Source: Patellaria atrata CBS 101060
Taxonomy: Eukaryota; Ascomycota; Dothideomycetes; Patellariales; Patellariaceae
Reading direction: 5' to 3'
DNA length: 64,000 bases
Assembly: GCA_010093705.1 (NCBI GenBank)
Contig: MU006103.1
Location: 310,001 to 374,000 of the forward strand
The notes under the pieces are model-generated. The model did not search any database. It saw nothing but the letters and a program-made list of their open reading frames with translations, and had not been told where the DNA came from. The translations under genes were made by a program, and so were the position numbers. Shown here in pieces: positions 1 to 9,139 of this stretch (within the stretch, counting starts at the first letter, position 1; each line of letters opens with the position of its first letter).

Positions 1-1
1 C

Positions 2-361
2 CAAAATCGCAAGAATGGTCTCACTGCTGAGCTACGGGACCCACTCCAAGCTCTTCTTCAACAGGCACGCGCCTTGATTACAACTCGGGCGAATTCGTAC
101 ATTCCTAAGGAGCTTACCATCGAACTCTTCTGTGGTGACATTATCTTCGATCCGCACCTTCATACCGTGCATGGAAATTTCGAACTTGGACGTCTGGTAT
201 CCTATGATCAATGGCCAGCATCCGCGGAACCATCCCGCAAGGGACCGTATGGTTCTACCGGTCTTTACGGTAAGGACGACGAAGAAGTTGTCTTCGAGCG
301 CGTCCACGAGGACGAATTCCTCAACGGTATGCGTAAAAACTGGGTGTCAATCTTTTCTTGA
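2..361 (+). CDS. 3' end of an unrecognised protein-coding gene (partial)
   Basis: An open frame enters from the left edge and runs to a TGA at 359-361, giving about 119 C-terminal residues. It has no in-frame ATG near the edge, so the start lies outside the window. The sequence looks like real protein: mixed composition, with stretches such as ELFCGDIIFDPHLHTVHGN and FERVHEDEFLNGMRKN. It shows no signal peptide, membrane segment or metal motif. I do not recognise the family. Frame openness and codon use support a terminal exon; an intron before the stop cannot be ruled out. Confidence 0.5.
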   Translation, partial: QNRKNGLTAELRDPLQALLQQARALITTRANSYIPKELTIELFCGDIIFDPHLHTVHGNFELGRLVSYDQWPASAEPSRKGPYGSTGLYGKDDEEVVFERVHEDEFLNGMRKNWVSIFS

Positions 362-1829
362 AGAATTTATGATACCCCTTAACCAACATTTTGTGGCGTT
401 ATTTGGATCCAAAAGCATGTGGCTACTGGGATCGTTATCTTTGTCTAAAATCTGCTGATTAAAAAAAAGGGTTTAACGGGACATGAATCACGAATCTCCT
501 TGTTCCTTCACCTAAATACCACATTTCCGACACGGCCATAGTGTGGGCTTGTCTTTCAACGAATTTCCAGGGCATGGGATGGATCCGGCGTTTATCTCTT
601 GGGGTTTCAAACCCTATTATCAGCTGCACCGGTATTGTTGTCGATTTTCTTCTCTTTGGAGTTTCTCTGCTATGTAAATAATCTACCAAAAGGAATTGAG
701 GGCGGAGTTATTAGCAGTCAGTAGGATACTGCAAGCAGCTCCCTCATGGCCTAGGGTTAGGCTCACACCATTCTAGCAGTTGAATGGTAATCAATGTAAT
801 CATAATCCATATCTACCTCTCTTGAGTGAGTTATGTGCTTTGCTGTTTCCATGTTTTTCCCCCCCACGCCCCCCTCTTGACCCTCTTTCCATCAAAGATA
901 AACAGTTGCTATTTTGGTAGCGGCCCAAGAGAAAGGGACACGCCAGTTATCGGGCCAAAGTATATCAGAGGCCTGATTTGGCCACTTTCTACTTTCTAAA
1001 ACTTTCAAATTAAGGTACGGAGCGGGCGCATGCATCGTTGGCTTAGAAGCTCAACGGACATGGAGGGGTGGTGGGAGGTTTGATAAAGAGGGCGTGAAAT
1101 TTATTGGAACTAGAGCTAGATGTAGATATCGTGGTAGGTTATAGTGCTTGCCAATGCCTTGTATACTACATGCAGCTCGATCTCGGAGTCAAGCTGTAAT
1201 TCACGTGGGCGCAGCAAATCACAACTTGCATGCCCCATGCTACACCACCACCGCGATCGAACACATTGATGGACAATAGACAGGGCTTCGTAAATCGCAA
1301 TAATACGATTACACACGGCTCGGGCGTTGAGAAAGACCGATTTCGTACGGCGCTTTCTCAGCAGTGTTTATTTTGATGGTAAATCAAGTGCGGAATAGCT
1401 CCAGTATAGAGATTTCGTAAGGTATTGGTGTTGTCAAAGTCGGAATATGTGAATTTGTAAGGATTTGTTAAGCACCCTGGCATCACGCACGTTGCGGCGC
1501 ATCTCTGCGGTACATCTGCACGCGGGGGATACACCTTTCCTAGTATGGCTAAATGTGGGGCTCCGAGGATGCATAGAGGCCAAAGATGGACATCGGATGA
1601 ATGTCGCGATGATATCAATGCCGGAGTGCTGCTACATACACTTCACCTAGAACTCGACCAGCTCTTATCAAGGAGGAGGGGTAGAGGGAGCTATATATGG
1701 CTTTGTTCTCCCCTCCCTCAATTGCTTTCCCTTGTTGTCTTCATAGTGTCCTCACATCAATTGATCAGGTCTTCTTATTTTCTTAAATCACTTCAGTCAT
1801 AAAAGCATTCAGTATCTCGAACAGACAAA
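362..1829. other. Intergenic, 1.47 kb, no gene seen
   Basis: Only short overlapping frames without recognisable protein sequence occur here. The last 100 bases are pyrimidine-rich (CTCCCCTCCCTCAATTGC and onward), as expected of a fungal core promoter, and lead into the quinone reductase start. Confidence 0.6.
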
Positions 1830-2846
1830 ATGGCCCCGAAAATCGCCATCGTTTATGTATGTTGCTTTCTAGCTTCAACTGGTCCAGTCATTTTCCTCCG
1901 CATACTCTTTTTGCTCTTGTAGAGCATGGGGCGTACCTTGGAACCACTGGTTCAGACTACTCAATTGGTTCAAACAGTGCTGATTGGGTTCCTTAGTACT
2001 CCATGTATGGCCATGTAGCCACATTGGCCCAAGCAGAGAAGAAGGGCATCGAGGAGGCTGGTGGAACTGTTGATCTGTTCCAGTATGTATCTCCATATCA
2101 CTTCCTACATACACAATTACTACCCCTATTATCCCACAAACCCTCTATCTCAACCCAGCCTTTTGCTCTCCATACCACCATTTGATCGATCATATGAATT
2201 ATTTTCTAAACCTCTCTCATGATCAAGAAAAAATCCGGCCCTTTCTCACTAATCTCGGGCTCAAACGACTAACATACTTTCTATAGAGTCGCCGAGACCC
2301 TCCCAGATGAAGTCCTAGCAAAGATGCACGCTCCCCCGAAAGATCCCAACATCAAGACCCTCACAGACCCCGCCCAAATCGAAGAATACGACGCCTTCCT
2401 TTTCGGGATCCCGACCCGTTACGGCAACTTCTCCGCCCAGTTCAAGACCTTCTGGGACAGAACCGGCGGACAGTGGCAAAAGGGCTCCTACTGGGGTAAG
2501 TACGCCGGTTTGTTCATCAGCACCGGTACCTTGGGCGGTGGTCAAGAGAGCACCGCCATCGCCGCCATGAGCACTTTGGCCCATCATGGCTTCATTTACG
2601 TGCCGTTGGGGTACAAGAACACTTTTGCCATCCTTGCGGATGTGTCTGAGGTCAGGGGTGGTTCGCCGTGGGGCGCGGGTACTTTCTCGGTATGAATTCG
2701 TTTGGGAGTCGGTGGGGTTTGCGGTATGCTGATTTATTTTCGTTCAGGCTGCTGATGGGTCACGCCAGCCAAGTGAGAAGGAGCTTGAGCTTGCTAGAAT
2801 TCAGGGCAAGTGTTTCTACGAGACTGTCAGTAAGGTCAACTTTTGA
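1830..2846 (+). CDS. Flavodoxin-like NAD(P)H:quinone oxidoreductase (WrbA/Pst2, Alt a 7 type)
   Basis: Four exons are inferred: 1830-1856, 1997-2082, 2287-2689 and 2748-2846. They join to 204 residues, the same length I recall for Alternaria Alt a 7. The protein opens [20 protein letters not shown], the FMN phosphate-binding loop of the flavodoxin fold. Later come [18 protein letters not shown] and [10 protein letters not shown], both hallmarks of WrbA-family enzymes. These enzymes reduce quinones by two electrons using FMN and NAD(P)H and protect against redox cycling. Intron 1 (140 nt) and intron 2 (204 nt) are long for this genome; intron 3 is 58 nt. The short form ends SKVNF at a TGA (2844-2846) followed by CTAG. 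The same frame stays open to 3017 and ends in a CaaX box; see the separate entry. Family call is secure. Confidence 0.9.
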
Positions 2847-3017
2847 CTAGATACTGGGCCGGCGAAGGAAGTCAGGGCTCAGAAGAATGCTGAGGACGGG
2901 GCTCATCTGAGGACTGTGAAGGAAGAGCGAGCGTCTGGTGAGAATGAAGAGGAGGAGAAGAAGAAGAAGGATAAAGAGGGTTTCTGTGGGTTACCTAGTA
3001 AGTGTATCGTACTATGA
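2847..3017 (+). other. In-frame C-terminal extension with CaaX box after the TGA stop
   Basis: Directly after the stop of the quinone reductase the same frame continues for 56 codons to a second TGA at 3015-3017. The encoded tail is Lys/Glu-rich (EEEEKKKKDKEG) and finishes FCGLPSKCIVL. That is a CaaX prenylation box of the geranylgeranyl (CaaL) kind, with a second cysteine seven residues upstream. The stop context is TGA-CTA-G, the known leaky readthrough motif. A 96-nt intron (2830-2925, GTAAGG donor, weak AAG acceptor) would also bypass the stop in frame. Whether the tail is translated cannot be decided from DNA alone. Confidence 0.5.
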
Positions 3018-4581
3018 AGGTAGTAAATATAGAGGAAAAAGAAGAAAGTACATTTACTGAACCCTGGGTTCGCTTGTCAAATCTGGTTATTACTGATGTC
3101 CACCGCCTGGGGTAATCGTTTAGCCTCTAGCCCTCAGATATCCTCCTGGAGCATTTTCGAATTCTCAAATCACTGTACGTGTACCCTAGATGCACTTACC
3201 ATCTCCATTGTCGGGATGAGTCGACTATTTTCTAGTAGATGAATGCGCGTATAGCTGGAACCATAACTTACAGTCTATCTATTTGTACAATCCACATCTC
3301 CCGTACAATTATGATCGATTATACCCCACTCCCTCCGTAGACTCGGCCGCTTTCAGCTTCCACGCACATTATCGTCATTAGACGTGTTCGTGTGGGATGC
3401 AGGAAGTCAGGAAAGGGACTCAGGAGTCTAATCTTGAATGTTGCGATTTGGAACAAGATGTGTTGGAGAAAGGTAAGGTAGTTTCCACCTCAGTTCTACT
3501 GACCGCAACCATGCACTCAACCTTACCCAACCCAGCCTCCAGTAACTAATCAATTCGACCTCCAAAAAACAAAAGGTCGATCACACTAGATAGAACACTA
3601 AGCAACGAAACTAAAATTGTACCAAAAAAAAAAAAGAAAACGATGAAGCAAAAAATCGAACCCAGGCCACTTAGCTCATATGAGCTATATGTGCGACAGC
3701 ACTGCAGGTAGACGAGGTACCTGCCTACTCGGCCACACGACCCCGGGTTGGATGAGGGAGGAGGAAGTTCGAGGCGCTTATGATTTGGTTGCTGAGAATG
3801 GGGTATTGGGTGTTTGTATTTCCACCTTCGAGTGTCCCGAACCCAAAAAAAGGGGGGAGGGTGGGTTTTATGCCGTCTCCCACACACCACCCGGCTGTCC
3901 TGACACTGGACACGCTCAGTCCACCCTCCTTGCCGTCCGAAATCTCTCTATCCAAACCACGCTTTCCTGCAACTTCTTTGCACCATTCTCCACGCAAACC
4001 CCTAGATCCAGCTCCACAAAACCAGATGGACGTGTGACCGGGTCAGCCGCGCTCAAACGATTAGGACTTGCGTCGTTCATGTACAGTACCTAACGAAGCA
4101 CGTGAGACCTGGCCCGGCGATTCCAGTCATCTGCGTAGACTTGCGCACCGGGCTCCAAGCACGGATGAAGAACGAACCCCTCATTCCTCTTCCCTCGTTT
4201 CCAGCGGTTCGTGGTGAGTTCCTAAGGGTATGTTCAGGCGTTTTCGCATCTACCTTCCCTCTTCCATCTTCTTTTGTTCTTTTCTCGTGGGAAGGGAGGA
4301 GGATGGGTAGCTGTCCATCCGGTTATCTAGTTTGCTCTATCGAACTCATCTCCTTACTAGTATCACACATGGATAACATCGCGGCAAACATCCATTTACC
4401 ATCTCCACCATCCCCATCCCTACCCTGCCCCCCACAAAAAAAAATCTCCCCCATGTCCCCGTGTAAAGTGTACCGGAGTACCACCGACTTGGAAACTCAG
4501 ATAAGGGCGAGGTATACGGCCGATAGCGGATAGTAGACGACTATCGTATAAACTGTTAATTCACTATGCTCAAACATAAGA
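3018..4581. other. Intergenic, 1.56 kb, no gene seen
   Basis: It holds short overlapping frames with no recognisable product, A/T homopolymer runs (an A-run near 3622) and the degenerate tRNA-like sequence listed separately. Several frames around 3700-4100 overlap on both strands and look like chance in GC-rich sequence. Confidence 0.55.
3646..3745 (-). pseudogene. Degenerate class-II tRNA-like sequence
   Basis: Read on the minus strand, this stretch has an A-box-like GTGTGGCCGAGTAGGC, a perfect 7-bp hairpin with a 7-nt loop (CCTCGTC), a 4-bp variable-arm-like stem (GTGC/GCAC), a 16-nt palindrome TAGCTCATATGAGCTA and a B-box-like GGTTCGATT. A T-run terminator follows. The T stem does not pair, the acceptor stem has no 3' partner and loop position 33 is C rather than T, so it is not a working tRNA. 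It may be a tRNA relic or a tRNA-derived repeat. Confidence 0.3.
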
Positions 4582-4691
4582 NNNNNNNNNNNNNNNNNNN
4601 NNNNNNNNNNNNNNNNNNNNNNNNNNNNNNNNNNNNNNNNNNNNNNNNNNNNNNNNNNNNNNNNNNNNNNNNNNNNNNNNNNNNNNNNNNN
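4582..4691. other. Assembly gap (110 N)
   Basis: A run of N is followed at once by nine G. True length and content are unknown. The G run suggests a low-complexity stretch that the assembler could not cross. Confidence 0.99.
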
Positions 4692-7600
4692 GGGGGGGGG
4701 CTGAGGGGTGTGCTGGATGGGGCATGGGTTGTATGAGGGGAGGGGAGGAGTTAGGGAGGAGTGGAGAGAGAGTAAACGGGAGAAATGGATCATACGGGAG
4801 AAACCAAGTATATGATACAGCTTTGTAGGGGATGAACTGCGGTGGACTAAAGCAAGTAACTAACTTGGCAGTAAGATAAGTGAACTTGATGAGGAAGAGG
4901 GAACGGTGTAAAGAGTCGAGTCTGAAGTGCTGAGTGAGGGGATGGTGGGGAAATTGCTGACTCTTTGGAAGGAGTGAATCATAGAATCGATCAAAGTGGA
5001 TGGGAGATGTGGACTGTACGGGAGATGTGGATTGTACGGGAGACGTGGACATCTCGTGCGATCAATTGACCTCGTTCTCAACAAAGTCCCCTATTGCGGG
5101 AATAGAACTGCCTCTTTCTGTCATAAGTACAGCTTAACGGGGTGATGGAATAGGTGGGTCATCTAGGTTAATTCTTCTGCTGATAGCGCTGAGTGTGTAT
5201 AATTGATCTGGACTGATTCAGGGTTGGGTTTGGGCCAAGTGGGTGCTGTAAGGTGGAAGATAAGAGGTATAGAAAAGAGTCTTGCCGTCGTGGGATACGG
5301 AGGATCAGAGGGGGTTAAGATGTTGGCTGGGAGTCTTAAACGTTAGAGATCTGATGAATATCTATAGGTGTATCGGTGTGAAGGGTAGAATGGTGCCCAA
5401 AAACTAGATGTGACAATGTGGAATGAGGTGATGGAGTTGAACGTATAATGCTGTGCTTGTCTATTTATCCGATTAAGAGGACTATTATAATTGAGAAGAT
5501 GTTCTGAAGTATTTCAAGTAGCGTAGTACTAAAACGTATTTGCGTGAGCCACCCTAAAGGTCTGCTTGTATCCAAGATTCAAAAGGCAGGCAATGATGAT
5601 CCATACTCTCTTTCCTCATGTCTATATTCAAACCGCTTCATACTAAACGAGGTTTGAGATACCACTTATCTTGTTATTTTAAAGGGTGGACATACTACAT
5701 TGCCAAACTCCAACGTATCGAGCAGACTTTCTTGATTCGGCTTTACTCGCGACTTTAACATCCGTTGGGACACAAGAGACGTATGAAACTATACATAGTA
5801 CCAAGATCAGCTTGGAGGTATGGCGGCGTACATCTGTCCGCATTAAATCCTCTAGGAGCGAAGTGTATGGTACCAGTTCAGGTCACCGAAAAAGACATCA
5901 GTTTAGTTCGATGAGATAATTGTTGGACAGTAACAGTATAAGGATCGTGATGGACAAACTACAAGTACTATAGGTATCATCTGGTTAAAAGGACTCTGCA
6001 GCTTCGCCTACAAAAAAAGTGAGTTTGGTCGGGGAAACACTCTCAGAAATGATCCTACAGCTCGGGGGAAAAGCGAGATTGGGGCGGTTTCCGCGAGGAA
6101 CTGATGGCGCTGCATCCGATGGGCTATTAGGTTTCTCAACAAGACAGAACCTGACCGCTGGTAGTGACCCTTTCTGAAGTTGTCTGCAAGACGTGCATAT
6201 TCGGTTGTTCACATGGCTTTTTCTAGATAATGAAGATCGCCCACCTCAATAGGAAAAGAAGCTGTTTTTCAAAATATATTGAGTAAAAGTACCGGATATA
6301 GATGAGGCATTCGATAAACACAACTATCTTCTGCGCCCCTCACATGGATTGCCGGTGTCCATGCATACTTGAGAGCCAGACCGAGGACAAAAGGCAGAAC
6401 CAAGACTGGAATTGTGATTGATATGGCAACTGTGCATAGATGAAGCAAAAGATCAACGTATAGGAATATCTTCCAGTTACACAGCACTACTAGTACAAAA
6501 TTGAGTGTGAGTGCATTCTTGTAGGCCAGTAGCCGCAGTTCAAAGTCGGTCGCCTAAAGACCGCAGCTGTTAGCGATACCGTGACCTGCAATCCAACTGC
6601 TTGAGGCGCAGAAGGGGAAAATGAATGAAGAAAGAATAATAACCAAAACGAGAGAGAGCCGCGAATAGATGGAGAGTTGAAAATCATCTCATTTACTGTA
6701 TCTTGATCTATCCTTTTCAACATACATTCAAAAACGGCAGTTATACCAAGTGCTCCTGTAGAACTATGTGACCACGTCAAAAGTGTCAAAGTACGCGGTT
6801 AGGAACATCATCACCTACGCGTCTCCTCAACGGTTGTATCCATTTAGAACATAGTTACCGTTCCTTTGACTACCGATGCCCGGGTTAAGGATTTTGAACG
6901 ATTGGAGAAATGCTGATCGAACTGTTCTTCATCAGCAGGAACACGCCAGCCCTACTATACACCTGCTTGGCAACATAACCCTACCCTTTGTATGATTTCG
7001 CTACCTTACAAGGTTATGAGAAAGCCACGCCACGCAAGCAATACGTAATTTAAGCTTGAATCTTCGCTTTCCCAAAAAGCAAATGCGATGGATAATATAA
7101 TAAGAGTTGAAGTGGGACGTAAGTGAGTTTATCCTCCTGATAGCGACTTCTGAGATTGCGTCACCAGAAGTTCGAGGGGATTAAGGATCACAAATCGTGA
7201 TATTGTAAGATACGGAATAGAAGACACCTCACAGATGATCAACGCCACAGTATTGCGGCTGGATCGGGACCTCGGTGACTTCGCTTACTGTATACTGGTA
7301 AGCCGAAATTCACCAATATCATGTACAACCCTAGCTGCTTTCGTGCGTCAATAAGATATCCCTACTTGTATCAAGCGTTGGAGGATTCTTTCCCAGTAGA
7401 CTTTTAGTAGTAGTGCTATATGATATGTAAAGATGGCCCCAAAAGTACGAGGTACTTAGCTTGTACTCCGCAGTAGCTCTGCGGGCACCGCCGCGTTAGC
7501 CAGGGGGAGAAAGGGAAGAGTCATCAACTCCGTACGGAACTAATGATGAAGATGCCACATCTGTTCAAGTTGGTAAAGACAATTGGAGCAAATTAGCTCG

Positions 7601-9139
7601 AATATAGTCTTTATGCGCGGGATAAGTCGTGGTACAGGTGATGAATGAATGGATGCTCGGTAATGGCTGGATCGGACTTTGGTTTTGAAATGGACAAGAG
7701 ACGACAAGGAAGTCGGGTCAAGAGGAAGTTTACAATTGCTCCGTAGAGAGCGAGAGAAACGTTCTGGCGCCTGTGGAGGCCGGTAGTTCGGTGCAATGAG
7801 TGGTGACTCTGATGAAAGTACGTATCCTTCTGGCCCCCAACTTGGCGTCCGGTGAAACTGAAAAGGGAAAAGCGCTATTGCGACTGTCACTTTTGACACC
7901 GCCGCCCGCGCTGCTGAAAGGGCGTTGTCTGCTGCACTTTTGTGCTGGAAAAGGGCGGAGAGAGAATTCCTCCATCGTTCCATGAAACAGTTTGAATATC
8001 GAACGGTCGGGTGCAGATCAATTGCATGGCAATAAGGAAGTTGATTATGAATTACACTAACCATTCTCCTCAAGCATCTGGATGAAGCCGAATTGATGCA
8101 AGACGCCCTCCTTGGGCAGACTGATAATGATCTTTTGATGAGATGATGAAAGTAGGGTCGGCGTCGCTTTTGTGTCCTTTTGAGTATGAAGGCGAGCGGG
8201 CAGTGCTGATGAGATTGATTAGTTTTCTAACGGCAAGAACCCTTGTAGGAGGATTCTCATGAACACACGAACTCTTGATGACATGATCAAGGACAATATC
8301 CTCAGGGCAGGAGTAGTTAGTTGTTTGCCCTTGCCCTTGTTGGATATCGTGGGGCTTTGCGGACTGAGCCCCTATTGGATAACCGGCCAGGCAACAGCGA
8401 AACGCGACCCATGTACCCTTTCGAACCTCACTTCGCCATCACAGCCTCGAACCGTCAAAACCATCTCTCCATCCACCACCTCTTCCACTCCTCTACTCTA
8501 TACAACACAAACAAGGACAACTTTCGTCGACCTGCTTCGTCACCGTTGCAATTTCTGTCTCACCGTTTACCATACGACCTAATTAAGGGTCATTAAACTC
8601 TCTAATTCCCCCAAATCTATTAGCAGCGGGGGAGGGTCTAACACTGCCCTCTTATACTGATCACGACCCAAGTACGCCCTCCTCACCATTCTTCTGATCC
8701 ATTCTGCCGCCTTGTCGCTTTATCATCTTCATTTTGATCAAATCTTTTTGGAAACTCGCCGCTTCTCAATCTGGACCTCGACATCTCACCTCTGTATCTC
8801 TCATGAGACCCTGATTACCGATCCTCTTCAAGACGCAAACCTCCCTTAGGTCCATTGATTGTTTGGTCCAGGTCATTGGTCACGAAGGCGTCTTGGATGA
8901 CCAGTTTCTAATCAAGTGTCGGGAGAGATCAGACGAAACATCCCGACCTTAACTCTTCGAACGCCGAGTCCGTATCTTCGCTGCTGCCGAAACTGGATAT
9001 ACACTATCACTTTGATCAGTCCGGTCATAATTTGGGTGAGTCACATCCCGGCCAGTGCTGGACCACTCTGCTGGAATAGAAGCTAATCGTCTGGTTGCTC
9101 GCCCTCCCAGATCCCACATAAACTCGAGTCCTCCCGACC
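4692..9139. other. Gene-poor stretch, 4.4 kb, and upstream region of the zinc-finger gene
   Basis: I see no convincing gene. Frames up to 177 codons occur (7540-8073, minus) but carry no family signal, no clean splice sites and no sensible neighbours. From about 8440 the sequence turns pyrimidine-rich (CCATCTCTCCATCCACCACC and similar), typical of a long fungal 5' leader. It reads into the ATG at 9140, so 8.4-9.1 kb is probably promoter and 5' UTR of the downstream transcription factor. Confidence 0.5.

Noticed and set aside
2830-2850. A 21-nt intron removing the TGA of the quinone reductase
   Set aside because: GTAAGG and CTAG are present and the frame would be kept, but 21 nt is far below normal intron size; readthrough or a 96-nt intron are better explanations.
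3680-4093. 137-codon plus-strand frame and overlapping minus frames
   Set aside because: Three overlapping frames in both directions with no family signal; part covers the tRNA-like relic.
7540-8073. 177-codon minus-strand frame
   Set aside because: No recognisable motif, no conserved-looking segment, overlapping frames on the other strand, and it lies in a gene-poor stretch.
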